From Sedimentisphaerales bacterium (GTDB lineage Bacteria; Planctomycetota; Phycisphaerae; Sedimentisphaerales; SM23-30): DNA of 64,000 bases. The position numbers and the translations under genes are program-made. Positions 11,420 to 21,360 of this stretch are shown piece by piece (positions within the stretch are counted from its first letter, which is position 1; every line of letters begins with the position of its first letter). The stretch lies in assembly GCA_028281535.1 (NCBI GenBank), contig JANQJS010000058.1, positions 1-64,000 of the forward strand, read 5' to 3'. The notes under the pieces were generated by a model. It did no database searches, was not told where the DNA came from, and worked only from the letters and a program-made list of their open reading frames with translations.

Positions 11420-11609
11420 GTTTTCTCCTAAATCTTTTCTTTAGAAAGTGATTAATGTAGACTCATTCTCGAAAAGGAGTCCCAGTTACCCTGTTTCAAA
11501 TTATCGGTCTTTAAGGGGATTAGGCATAAACTTTTTACCCGAGCCCTACACCAGCCGACCGTAGACCACAACTACATTTTTTACAACATGTTACGTGAGA
11601 CTAAATCGC

Positions 11610-11638
11610 TTGACATATTGGACAGGACTCAGTATTCT
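11610..11638 (+). promoter_or_regulatory. Putative sigma70-type promoter for gltX (TTGACA-17 bp-TATTCT)
   Basis: TTGACA at 11610-11615 and TATTCT at 11633-11638 with a 17 bp spacer, just upstream of gltX. Confidence 0.55.
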
Positions 11639-11673
11639 CACCTTTTAACTTTTTGGACATTCAGGAGCTATAC

Positions 11674-13290
11674 ATGATCGTAACCCGGTTTGCCCCCTCT
11701 CCGACGGGGTATTTACATATTGGCGGTGCCCGCACGGCACTTTTCTGCTGGCTGCTTGCGCGTAAGCATCAGGGTAAATTCATTCTTCGGATTGAAGATA
11801 CCGATCAGAAGCGCAATACCCCCACCGCGACTCAGCAAGTCATGGACGATTTACGCTGGCTGGGAATCGATTGGGATGAAGGGCCGGACAAAGATGGCGA
11901 GAATGGCCCCTATTTTCAATCACAACGGCTCGATATTTATAATAAGTATTTACAGAAATTACTGGATGAAGGTAAAGCCTATTATTGCTTTGATACACAA
12001 GAAGAACTTCAGGTATTGCGAGAGAAAGCGCAAGCCGAAAAGAAAACCTTTATTTATCCACGCCCTGAAACCTTCCCAACAGAACAGGAAGTTCAAGCCG
12101 CACGTGATGCTGGTAAACCTGTTGTTGTTCGTTTTTGCATGCCAGAAGAATCGATTACCGTCAGCGACGTTGTTCGCGGCGAAGTGGTTTTTGATGCCAA
12201 AGAGTTCAGCGATATCATCATCCAAAAATCCGATGGATTTCCGACCTACCATTTTGCATGTGTCGTCGATGATGAGCTAATGGGCATTACTCATATTATT
12301 CGAGGTCAGGAACACTTGATGAATACACCAGGGCATATGGCTCTGCAACGTGCCCTTGATTTCAAAACACCCACCTATGCTCATATTTCTGTTACAGTAT
12401 CAGAAGGTGGTGGGAAACTTTCCAAACGCGAACGTGGTAAAGTATTGCAAAAAGCCATTAAAGCACAAGAAAATATCGATCTCACAGCATTAGCTAACGC
12501 AGGTAACATCACGTTAGAAGAACTACAAAGCTTTATCGATAATAAAACGGCTCCGGATGGGCCTAATATTACCGCGATGGCAAAGCACTTGGAAATGCAA
12601 CTTCCAGAAATTAATGTGATCGACTTCTTCGACAGTGGTTATTTACCAGAAGCAATGATTAACTTTGTTGCTCTGCTAGGATGGAACCCTGGCGACGATC
12701 GCGAAATTATGCCACTCGACGAATTAACTGAAGCATTTACCCTGGAACGTCTCAGTAAAACCAATAGCCTCTTCGATCGCAAAAAGCTTGTCTCATTTAA
12801 TACGGAGCATTTCAAAACTATCGATCCAGAAAAACGTCTGGGACACTTCAAAGATTATTTACAAACAAAAGACTCTCCACTAGCCCAATTGGATGATGAA
12901 ACGTTAAAGCGATTGTTACTGATCAATGAAGGCGCACAGACATTTGGCCAGGTAGTTGATAAATGCATGTTCCTCTGCAAAGATGAATATGATTATGATC
13001 CTAAGGCGGTTAATAAAGTACTCAACAAAGAAGGTGCACCAGAACTTTTGGACAAAACCAAGGAAGCTTTATCTAACTTGGAAGAGTGGAAAGCCGAACC
13101 TATTCACAAATTAATTAAAGAACTCAGTGAAACTCATGAAGTCGGTATGGGTAAAATTGCTCAACCAATTCGTGTTTCCATAACAGGCACAATGGTGAGC
13201 CCGTCTATCCAAGATAGTTTGGAACTTTTAGGTAAACAAAAAACACTAAACAGAATTAGCAATACACTTGAATATTTAAAAACTATTTAA
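11674..13290 (+). CDS. gltX: Glutamyl-tRNA synthetase
   Basis: MIVTRFAPSPTGYLHIGGARTALF; KLSKRERG (KMSKS-like). ATG at 11674 preceded by AGGAG (11663-11667) is a better start than the TTG at 11653. Confidence 0.95.
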   Translation: MIVTRFAPSPTGYLHIGGARTALFCWLLARKHQGKFILRIEDTDQKRNTPTATQQVMDDLRWLGIDWDEGPDKDGENGPYFQSQRLDIYNKYLQKLLDEGKAYYCFDTQEELQVLREKAQAEKKTFIYPRPETFPTEQEVQAARDAGKPVVVRFCMPEESITVSDVVRGEVVFDAKEFSDIIIQKSDGFPTYHFACVVDDELMGITHIIRGQEHLMNTPGHMALQRALDFKTPTYAHISVTVSEGGGKLSKRERGKVLQKAIKAQENIDLTALANAGNITLEELQSFIDNKTAPDGPNITAMAKHLEMQLPEINVIDFFDSGYLPEAMINFVALLGWNPGDDREIMPLDELTEAFTLERLSKTNSLFDRKKLVSFNTEHFKTIDPEKRLGHFKDYLQTKDSPLAQLDDETLKRLLLINEGAQTFGQVVDKCMFLCKDEYDYDPKAVNKVLNKEGAPELLDKTKEALSNLEEWKAEPIHKLIKELSETHEVGMGKIAQPIRVSITGTMVSPSIQDSLELLGKQKTLNRISNTLEYLKTI

Positions 13291-13324
13291 CGTCATAAAA
13301 ATAATATAATAAAAAGGAAGCAAA

Positions 13325-14230
13325 ATGTCATTATTAGTCACAGGTTCAATTGGAATTGATACGGTAAAAACCCCTTTTGGCGTTAGCGAAGATTGTATTG
13401 GTGGCTCGGCCATTTATTTTAGTATGGGCGCCAGCTTCTTTGCACCTGTTCGCTTGGTCGGAGCGGCTGGTGATGACTGCCCTTTTGACTTTAATGAGCT
13501 TTTCAAAGATCGCAACGTTGACCTTGAAGGCCTTGAAATTCGTAGCGGCAGCAAAACATTTCGATGGCATGGCACATACCAACCCAACATGAATGATCGT
13601 GATACAGATTTAGTTGAACTAAATATCTTAGCCGAAGCTCCCCCGAGTGTTCCAGCCAATTTCCAAGACAGTGAATTTGTCTTCCTCGCTAACACGGCTC
13701 CAGCACTGCAAATTGAATTGCTTGAACAAGTCACCAGTCCAAAACTTGTTGTCGCTGATACGATGGACTTGTGGATTAATAATGAAAAAAAAGACCTCTT
13801 AAAATTAATGAAGAAGATTGACGGCTTAGTTCTTAACGACTCAGAAGCGATTCTTCTTAGCGGCAAACACAACCTGGTCGCCGCGGCTAAAGACATCATT
13901 GCTCTTGGACCCAAATTTGTTCTGATCAAAAAAGGTGAACATGGTACATTGTTGCTAACTGACAAAGATGAAGTTTTTACACTTCCGGCCTACCCAACAG
14001 AAAATGTCATCGATCCAACCGGAGCAGGTGACACGTTTGCTGGTGGAATGATGGGCTACCTGGCTAGCCAAGGAAAATTTGATTTAGAATCGCTAAAACA
14101 ATCCATCGCTTTTGGCACCGTCACTGCATCGCTACTCATCGAAGATTTTTCACTCAAACGCTGGGACACAGCTACCAAAGCAGATATTGACAACCGCTAC
14201 CAAGAACTAAAAAGCATGATGCAGTTTTAA
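13325..14230 (+). CDS. PfkB-family carbohydrate kinase
   Basis: GGSAIYFSMGASFF; DPTGAGDTFAGGMMGYLA signature. Confidence 0.9.
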   Translation: MSLLVTGSIGIDTVKTPFGVSEDCIGGSAIYFSMGASFFAPVRLVGAAGDDCPFDFNELFKDRNVDLEGLEIRSGSKTFRWHGTYQPNMNDRDTDLVELNILAEAPPSVPANFQDSEFVFLANTAPALQIELLEQVTSPKLVVADTMDLWINNEKKDLLKLMKKIDGLVLNDSEAILLSGKHNLVAAAKDIIALGPKFVLIKKGEHGTLLLTDKDEVFTLPAYPTENVIDPTGAGDTFAGGMMGYLASQGKFDLESLKQSIAFGTVTASLLIEDFSLKRWDTATKADIDNRYQELKSMMQF

Positions 14231-14231
14231 G

Positions 14232-14810
14232 ATGTCACACCGACTGTTTATAGCTATTGAATTAGACCGAGAGGTTCAAAAGAACCTCTCGAAAATTTGT
14301 CATCAACTTCAGAAAGAGTATCAACTCAACGACCGTGCTCTCAAATGGGTTGAACCGCATAACATCCACTTAACCTTAAAATTTCTGGGTGAAGTAGATG
14401 ATCCACAAATACCAGAACTCTGCGATATGCTTTCCGATACCACTAGTCAATTTGAGCCATTTGATTTTGATATCGCAAACTGTGGATGTTTCCCTCCTCA
14501 AGGCTCAGCTCGTGTACTTTGGGCTGGGATCAATGAGGGAACCGAAGATCTTCAGGCGCTGGCTGAAGCGATCGATCATGGCTGCCATGAGTTAGGTTTT
14601 GCATTGGAAAACCGACGGTTCTCCCCCCACCTGACACTTGCTCGAATTAAGCAGACAAAGGTTGGTTATCAAGTTCGCGAAACCTTAGAAAATTTTCCAG
14701 AGATCCAAATAGCCAGCCAACCCGTTGATTCCATTGCTTTAATTCAAAGTACACTCACGAGGCAAGGGCCGGAATATACCGCGATGCATCATGCAAAATT
14801 AGCAGAATAA
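14232..14810 (+). CDS. thpR: RNA 2',3'-cyclic phosphodiesterase (2'-5' RNA ligase family)
   Basis: Two HxTx motifs: IHLTLKFLGEV and PHLTLARIK. RLFIAIEL N-terminus. Confidence 0.92.
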   Translation: MSHRLFIAIELDREVQKNLSKICHQLQKEYQLNDRALKWVEPHNIHLTLKFLGEVDDPQIPELCDMLSDTTSQFEPFDFDIANCGCFPPQGSARVLWAGINEGTEDLQALAEAIDHGCHELGFALENRRFSPHLTLARIKQTKVGYQVRETLENFPEIQIASQPVDSIALIQSTLTRQGPEYTAMHHAKLAE

Positions 14811-14965
14811 TCTAGCCAGTTTCCATCTTTTCGGTTAAGATATGGCTTACATAAATCAATGATCAGTTTAAAATTACGGGTCGGAACAAAATCTGTTGTA
14901 ATTTAATGATCCAAAAGTAGATATAAAATTTAAAACCCTGTTAGTTTTACACGGAGGAAAACGCC

Positions 14966-16054
14966 ATGGCCAAAGCAGCCAAAAAAGCAGCCACACCCGC
15001 ATCCCCAACCCAAGCCCTCGATACCGCTCTTGGCCAAATTGAAAAGCAGTTTGGTAAAGGTTCGATCATGCATCTGGACAATGACAATTTTGTCAAAGTC
15101 GATGGCATAAGCACGGGTGCATTATCACTCGATATTGCACTGGGTGGCACTGGCATACCTCGCGGCCGAATCATTGAAATGTTTGGCCCTGAATCTTCTG
15201 GTAAAACGACTTTAGCCTTGCATACCATCGCTCAAGCTCAAAAAGAAGGTGGCATCGCGGCATTCATTGATGCTGAACATGCCCTCGATCCAACCTGGGC
15301 CAAGAAAATTGGCGTCAATCTGGAATCGCTATTAGTCTCCCAGCCCGACAGTGGAGAACAAGCTCTGCAAATCGCAGAAACTCTGGTTAAAAGTAACGCG
15401 GTTGATATTATTGTCGTCGACTCAGTCGCTGCTTTGACACCTCAATCAGAATTGAATGGCGAAATTGGCGATTCGCATGTTGGACTCCAAGCTCGTATGA
15501 TGAGCCAGGCGATGCGTAAATTGACAGGTGTAATTAATAAAACAAAAACCAGTCTGATTTTCATTAATCAGATCCGTGAAAAAATCGGAGTCATGTTTGG
15601 TAACCCAGAAACCACGCCTGGTGGTCGTGCATTAAAATTCTACAGTTCTGTTCGAATTGACATCCGACGCATCAGCACTATCAAAGATAATAATGGCGCG
15701 ATTGGTAATCATGTGCGAGCAAGAGTCGTCAAAAACAAAGTGGCCGCTCCATTCCGTGAAGCAGAATTTGACATCATGTTCAATCAAGGTATTAGTATTG
15801 AAGGTGACTTGATCGACTTAGCAGTCGAGAAAGGCTTGATCCAAAAATCAGGTGCCTGGCTGAGCTACAACGACGCTCACATTGGACAAGGTCGCGAAAA
15901 GACCAAAGAGTACTTAAAAGAAAATCCAGATCTCTGCAAAGAGCTGAAAGAAAAGATCCTCGCCCCACCAGCCGAACCTGCCTCTGAAGAAGAAAAATCA
16001 GAAGCTAAAGCAGCGGCCAAAAAGACGGCGACTAAAAAGACCACAAAAAAATAA
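14966..16054 (+). CDS. recA: Recombinase RecA
   Basis: [56 protein letters not shown]; Lys/Ala-rich tail; GGAGG ribosome-binding site. Confidence 0.98.
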   Translation: MAKAAKKAATPASPTQALDTALGQIEKQFGKGSIMHLDNDNFVKVDGISTGALSLDIALGGTGIPRGRIIEMFGPESSGKTTLALHTIAQAQKEGGIAAFIDAEHALDPTWAKKIGVNLESLLVSQPDSGEQALQIAETLVKSNAVDIIVVDSVAALTPQSELNGEIGDSHVGLQARMMSQAMRKLTGVINKTKTSLIFINQIREKIGVMFGNPETTPGGRALKFYSSVRIDIRRISTIKDNNGAIGNHVRARVVKNKVAAPFREAEFDIMFNQGISIEGDLIDLAVEKGLIQKSGAWLSYNDAHIGQGREKTKEYLKENPDLCKELKEKILAPPAEPASEEEKSEAKAAAKKTATKKTTKK

Positions 16055-16074
16055 CCATCACAACTGCGAATTAC

Positions 16075-16115
16075 AAGCGGTAAAGTATTTAGCATATTAC
16101 TTTGCCGCTTTTTTT
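16075..16115 (+). terminator. Rho-independent terminator after recA
   Basis: AAGCGGTAAAGTA / TACTTTGCCGCTT stem (one U-G pair) followed by a T tract. Confidence 0.85.
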
Positions 16116-16123
16116 ATGCGCTA

Positions 16124-16837
16124 TTAGAGGCCAAGAAACTGGATGGCAAAGCCGCACATAAAAATTGTGGCACCTGATAAAGCATGAGCATATCTTTGCA
16201 TTTTTGCCATCGGTAAAAAACTCATGCCATACACTCCAACCATAACTAATGTTAACATAGTCAGAATGGTGGCTATTCCAAATGCTATGACGATAACCAA
16301 TAAACCAAACATATCCATGTTAGCCGCCTTATAGGTCAAGAATGGAATCAATGATTCGCACGGCCCTAAAACAAAAATAATAAATAATGCCCAAGGGGTA
16401 ATACTAATCTTAGCGGGCTCATCATGCACGTGTGCATGCTCACCATGATGGGTATGGCTATGATTATGCACAGTGCCATCTGCATGTGTGTGCCAATGCG
16501 TATGGGGCCGGTTTTTCCAGGCATGCCTTACTCCCCACACAAAGTAAATAAGTCCAAACGAAATGAATAGCCAAGCTGCAATATCACCGCGAACCGATTC
16601 AATCGCCACCATTTTATTGAGAGCAATCCCGATACTGATTCCGACTAAACCAAGAACTATGGAACCAATGATATGGCCAACACCACAGAGAAAGGTAATC
16701 CAAGCTGTTTTTTTCATCGACCATTGCCGCGATTTGGCTAGAAGGACGAAGGGTAGATAATGATCAGGCCCCAAAAACGTGTGCAAGATCGCAATATTGC
16801 ACGCCGCGATAACCAATACCAATAATTCATTACTCAC
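16124..16837 (-). CDS. Polytopic membrane protein, NicO/UreH-like metal transporter family, His-rich loop
   Basis: Multiple TM helices; HTFLGPDHYLPF motif; His-rich loop HTHWHTHADGTVHNHSHTHHGEHAHVHDE; LGPCESLIPF. Confidence 0.65.
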   Translation of the reverse strand: MSNELLVLVIAACNIAILHTFLGPDHYLPFVLLAKSRQWSMKKTAWITFLCGVGHIIGSIVLGLVGISIGIALNKMVAIESVRGDIAAWLFISFGLIYFVWGVRHAWKNRPHTHWHTHADGTVHNHSHTHHGEHAHVHDEPAKISITPWALFIIFVLGPCESLIPFLTYKAANMDMFGLLVIVIAFGIATILTMLTLVMVGVYGMSFLPMAKMQRYAHALSGATIFMCGFAIQFLGL

Positions 16838-16934
16838 AAGCTCATCCTTTATAACTCGTTAGCGAAAACAAAAGATAGATGACTTAAAAGTCAATTATAG
16901 GCTCTTCTCCCCTAATTGCAACGATTTAATGCAA

Positions 16935-16966
16935 CAAAAAAGCGTGGCAGTATTAAACTGCCACGC
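16935..16966 (-). terminator. Rho-independent terminator after the 17005-21183 gene
   Basis: Perfect 9 bp stem GCGTGGCAG / CTGCCACGC (16942-16950, 16958-16966) with a T tract on the minus strand. Confidence 0.85.
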
Positions 16967-17004
16967 CGGAAGTAAAGTATCATATTTCAAATACTTAAAT
17001 GGTT

Positions 17005-20000
17005 TTAATTAAATGCCTCAAAGGCATCCACTTCAACTTCTCCAGATGTTACAGTTCCCACTAGTGTATGCGACCCTGAAGCCAGTGAAGTGTTTTCGTA
17101 TTTCAAAACACTGGCATTACAACCACCCGTCACATTAACGCTACCAACAGAATTTCCATCGATTGTTAAAGCAACAGTACCACCATCACAATCAAACGAA
17201 TAGAAACGAACGCCTGTACCGGTAAACGTATAAGTAAAGGATAAGGTACCTGTACCATCACCACTCCATGTCGTCGTACCTGAATAAGCAGAGCCTTGAC
17301 TCACATTGGACCAGCCACCACTGCTATAAGAAACACTCGCATGACGATCATCCACTTTCGTCCAGCTACCACCACCTGCTTGTGTCGTTGCACAACTCTG
17401 AACTGAAGAGCTACCGGTATTGCCTAAGCTGTCACGCGAAGTCACGGTATAGCAATACTGGGTACTTGCCGTCAAGCCGGTATCGGTATAACTGCTCGAG
17501 GTCTGCCAACTGCTATTACTACCACCAGGGTTGCCTGAGGTTTCAGTAAAGAAATATTCCACTGGACTGGATGGATCACTAGCTGTGGTTGCTGTCATAC
17601 TAATTGAGGTAGTACCACCAGACATAGGAGCAGAAGAAAACGTTGCAGGATTTGGCGTTGGAGGTATGGTATCGCCACCGCCACCTTGATCTTCAAAGAC
17701 AATGAAAGCAACCTGTTCACCGGTATGGTTACGTTCAGAATCACCTAATTGATCTTCGTCAATGGCTAAGTTGATGCTGGTATTGGAGATGGGGTTCGTA
17801 CCATAGAGAACGCCCCAGCCACCATTGTTACCATCCACAGCGGTCATGCAGGCAACACCGATTGAAGCGGTCCCACTTAAGCCAGAGACAGGACGAGAAA
17901 ATGGTGCATTGTTATCTAGAACTTCCAAAATACCATCCGAGGTGACGCCCGCACTGTAATTGACGCCATCAATCGATCCATTGCCTGCTTCTATTACAAT
18001 GTATCCAACGGTTTCATTCGCATGAGCATTGTCAGGATCTTCATTAACGGTTTTACCCACAGCCAAACTTGAAGCATTTGGCGGCGTGTTACGGTTGCTG
18101 CCGTTGTAAGACCAGAATTCCACATGGCCAGTATCATTGTAGGTCATCACTTGCCCAAGAACGACAGGGCTTGTATAGCTATTGGAATAGGCTCGGGCTT
18201 GACCATTCCAGGTAGAGTTAGCATTATCGGTAACAGTTGAGGTAAACTTAACCGCTTCCATCGTAACACCATCAACACCTTGGGTATAAACACCTTCTTC
18301 AACCACCATGAAGTAAACATCAAGTCCGCTTGGTGTCGCACCACCGGCAGCATCCACACGAACCTGGAAGCTATTTCCAGACGCATTTTGTATTCGAACA
18401 CTGGCCGGCCCTGAGGTGTTATCATAATTCGGTGTGGCAACGACCACCATGGAATTATAACTATTCGCCAAGTTGACAGTGGTCCAACTACTACCGACTC
18501 CACTAACGACACCCGATTCAAGATTGATTTGTCCTGGAGGTGGAAAGTCAGGAGTCGTCGCAGATTGTCCTAATGACGCTCCGCCGATGTTACCTTGACT
18601 ATCACGCGCAGTGACGGTGTAGGTATACATGGTCAATGGTGACAATCCCGTATCAGTGTAACTGATCGAGGTTTGCCATCCACTATTACTACTCCCAGGA
18701 TTACCAGTTAATTCCGTGAAGAAATATTCTGCAGGTGTTGATGGATCCGAAGCCGTAGTAGCAGTCATCATGATGGATGTTGCACTGGTTGCATTTGGAT
18801 TCGAGGCAAAGGTCATTGGATTCGGTGTTGGAGGCGTTGTATCGGGTGCACTGCCAGTGTCATCACAGAGTGTACCAGAATAACTACCTGTATTACCCAA
18901 TGAATCACGACTACGTGTGCGGTAGCAATATTGGGTGCCTGCTGACAAACCAGTATCAGTATAGATTGTTGAAGTTTGCCATCCACTATCAGTTGCACCT
19001 GCATTACCAGTCGTCTCATCAAATTGATATTCAACGGGTCCAGATGGATCGCTCGCTGTGGTTGCAGTCATATTCATTGATGTTTGACCACCATCTGCTG
19101 GATTAGATGCAAATGTTGCAGGGTTTGGTGACGGAGGTGAGATATCAGCACCGCCCACTTTGGTAATCTGGAATGTTCGATTAGCCATGGTTCTCAAAGG
19201 AACATAAATGATCATGGTTTGTGTGCCATCAGTATCACGAACAAGTCCTTGTGAGAAGTTAGAGGTAGAAGAACCATTGATGGTTAAAGCTGCATCATCA
19301 TCCCCTCCCCAGTTTTTGATAACAAATGCTGGATTGTGAATGGGGCTATTGCTGGAAGCATTTAATGTAAAAGTCATGGTAGAAGATGTAGAAGTAAAAT
19401 CATATGCTCTTTCTACTTGATTGTACCCTTGTGAGGTGATCCCTGAAGTACTTTGGACGCTAGGAGACTGGAGCCAAGATTTGGCCAGATCAAGAAGGTC
19501 AGCATCACTTAAGTTGGTAACACCTGTCAGGAATAATCGCTGCTGCCAGTTGGCCTGGCCATTTTGTGAAAATGCATGCGTAGGTGAATTTGCCATCCAA
19601 TAACATGCGGTATGCGTAGGTACAGAGCTATTGCCTGTATCCGCACCTGAAGATCTATAGTGATTGACTGGCCAGTGTTCATAACGAACAAATTGATTGC
19701 CGGGATATTCGCCCTGAATATTAGGTGCGTAAGCACCCCATACTTCCGGTTGATTGCTACCTGTTTGTCCAATAGTCCATCCATCATAGGTGGTATTTTT
19801 GAAATTGGTTCGAACAATATTTGGATTGGCCGGAGCACCAGGGAATGGTGAATCATCACCTGTTTCATGTAGACCATTGTTATTACCATCGACAAAGAAA
19901 ACCCCCGAAGTCATATTCTGAATTGCTAACGTATTAAAAAGTTCCAGGTTATCTTCAGGATCAACACCGGCGCTATTAATGATGAGAAGCTCATGCCATT

Positions 20001-21183
20001 CAAAGTTTTCGGTATTGGCAGAATGTGTTCGAAGTGTCATATCTTGTAAAACAGTACCATCAGGATAAATATAGTAGGTCCAATCTGATGTTTTACCCCA
20101 TCCAAGTGGCGAACCAGAGGTATCGACAGGATTGTAGCATAAACCGGTTGATTTATATCGCCAATGAACGACAACACGTGCGGACGTATTTTCAATGAGC
20201 CGAACATGGGAGTAACGGTTTTGCTTATCATTCATAGGCTCAGCGTTACCTTCCTCACCTTCACATAGTTCAGGCCAACCCCAGGACTCATTAAATTCAT
20301 TGTTATACCAGGCGCCATTTTCGGACACACCTGCAGGTACCATATTCATACCACGCCAGAAAACCCACTTGGTACTATTTCCATCAAAGTTAACAACAAT
20401 ATCTGGATGTTCACGCACCTGCCAGTTGTTGTTCCAATTGGATGAAGGTGGATCATATTGCGGATCAGCTCCTTGAGGACTTTGTTGATACCAACTGCCG
20501 GTATAACCTAATTTGGTATAGCTTGCTCCAAATCCCAGATCTGGCCCAGTGGGTAAAATGGTGCTGCTGTTTGAAGAAACAGGTGCAGCGGAAAAACTGG
20601 TATTATTTGATGAATTAACGGTAATCGTTCCATTAGCATTTAAAGTCAAGTTTTGTGTTGTTTTGGTTCCGCCACCCAGTGTGCTTCCGCTATCGGTATA
20701 ATCATAAACTTCACGCACGATTGTCAGGTTAGAATTAATTGTGTAGTATTCATCAACCCAACCTGTCCAACTAGGTGTCAAAGCATTCTGACCTGCTGGA
20801 AAGTTTGGAGCATATCGCCATTGCACAACAACCTGCGTGGGAGATTCGCTGATAATTTTAGCATGCGCATGTCGGTTCCATTTATCCCATTTGATGCCTG
20901 AACCATCCCCTGATACAGAAAATAGCTGGTTTACATAAGCATTGCCTGAGCCCGTTACCCAACGTGGTCGATAACTGGAGGCACGCCAGAAATAGAATTG
21001 TTGATTTGCGGCCAAGTTAACCACCACATCTGCGTTATCTCCCACGTGTTCATTATTTTCCCATGAGTTACCAGAGTCCAATCTAGTATAATAGGCATAA
21101 AAATCCTGGGCATGACACATTCCTGACAGTGCCATTATCAATACAAATAATGACAAACAATATTTTGTTCTATTCATACTCAT
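17005..21183 (-). CDS. Secreted modular protein: two-lobed uncharacterised N-terminal domain, three Fn3-like 'PPTPNPATF' modules, lectin-like domain, C-terminal CBM-like domain
   Basis: Signal peptide; duplicated FWR[AG]..Y/M.P...HVRLIE..ARVVVHWRY lobes; three TPNP modules; lectin-like VNLANSYNSMVVVATPNYD; C-terminal VDAFEAFN. Confidence 0.75.
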   Translation of the reverse strand: MSMNRTKYCLSLFVLIMALSGMCHAQDFYAYYTRLDSGNSWENNEHVGDNADVVVNLAANQQFYFWRASSYRPRWVTGSGNAYVNQLFSVSGDGSGIKWDKWNRHAHAKIISESPTQVVVQWRYAPNFPAGQNALTPSWTGWVDEYYTINSNLTIVREVYDYTDSGSTLGGGTKTTQNLTLNANGTITVNSSNNTSFSAAPVSSNSSTILPTGPDLGFGASYTKLGYTGSWYQQSPQGADPQYDPPSSNWNNNWQVREHPDIVVNFDGNSTKWVFWRGMNMVPAGVSENGAWYNNEFNESWGWPELCEGEEGNAEPMNDKQNRYSHVRLIENTSARVVVHWRYKSTGLCYNPVDTSGSPLGWGKTSDWTYYIYPDGTVLQDMTLRTHSANTENFEWHELLIINSAGVDPEDNLELFNTLAIQNMTSGVFFVDGNNNGLHETGDDSPFPGAPANPNIVRTNFKNTTYDGWTIGQTGSNQPEVWGAYAPNIQGEYPGNQFVRYEHWPVNHYRSSGADTGNSSVPTHTACYWMANSPTHAFSQNGQANWQQRLFLTGVTNLSDADLLDLAKSWLQSPSVQSTSGITSQGYNQVERAYDFTSTSSTMTFTLNASSNSPIHNPAFVIKNWGGDDDAALTINGSSTSNFSQGLVRDTDGTQTMIIYVPLRTMANRTFQITKVGGADISPPSPNPATFASNPADGGQTSMNMTATTASDPSGPVEYQFDETTGNAGATDSGWQTSTIYTDTGLSAGTQYCYRTRSRDSLGNTGSYSGTLCDDTGSAPDTTPPTPNPMTFASNPNATSATSIMMTATTASDPSTPAEYFFTELTGNPGSSNSGWQTSISYTDTGLSPLTMYTYTVTARDSQGNIGGASLGQSATTPDFPPPGQINLESGVVSGVGSSWTTVNLANSYNSMVVVATPNYDNTSGPASVRIQNASGNSFQVRVDAAGGATPSGLDVYFMVVEEGVYTQGVDGVTMEAVKFTSTVTDNANSTWNGQARAYSNSYTSPVVLGQVMTYNDTGHVEFWSYNGSNRNTPPNASSLAVGKTVNEDPDNAHANETVGYIVIEAGNGSIDGVNYSAGVTSDGILEVLDNNAPFSRPVSGLSGTASIGVACMTAVDGNNGGWGVLYGTNPISNTSINLAIDEDQLGDSERNHTGEQVAFIVFEDQGGGGDTIPPTPNPATFSSAPMSGGTTSISMTATTASDPSSPVEYFFTETSGNPGGSNSSWQTSSSYTDTGLTASTQYCYTVTSRDSLGNTGSSSVQSCATTQAGGGSWTKVDDRHASVSYSSGGWSNVSQGSAYSGTTTWSGDGTGTLSFTYTFTGTGVRFYSFDCDGGTVALTIDGNSVGSVNVTGGCNASVLKYENTSLASGSHTLVGTVTSGEVEVDAFEAFN

Positions 21184-21360
21184 CTTCCTTTCATAATAAT
21201 TTTAAATACGTCCACTTTAATACCTAAATCACACACACGTTCATCTTAATGTTCAAGACCTCCATTTCTTTAATCATCAAACCAAATCCTCCCCTTGATA
21301 TAATCTATGCGCGCAACGGTAGCGCACTCTGATTGAAAAGAATTTGAATTGTGTTAAACG

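Noticed and set aside
11690-12280. 196 aa ORF overlapping gltX in another frame
   Set aside because: Fully inside a confidently identified gltX; composition is frame-shifted shadow.
2505-13290. Presence of both GlnRS and GluRS as an anomaly
   Set aside because: Coexistence simply implies direct Gln-tRNA charging and is known in several bacterial lineages including Planctomycetota; not remarkable by itself.
13414-13965. 183 aa minus-strand ORF inside the PfkB kinase gene
   Set aside because: Antisense to a well supported kinase gene; no domain signal.
14811-14965. LexA/SOS box upstream of recA
   Set aside because: No convincing CTGT-N8-ACAG or GAAC-N4-GTTC operator was seen.
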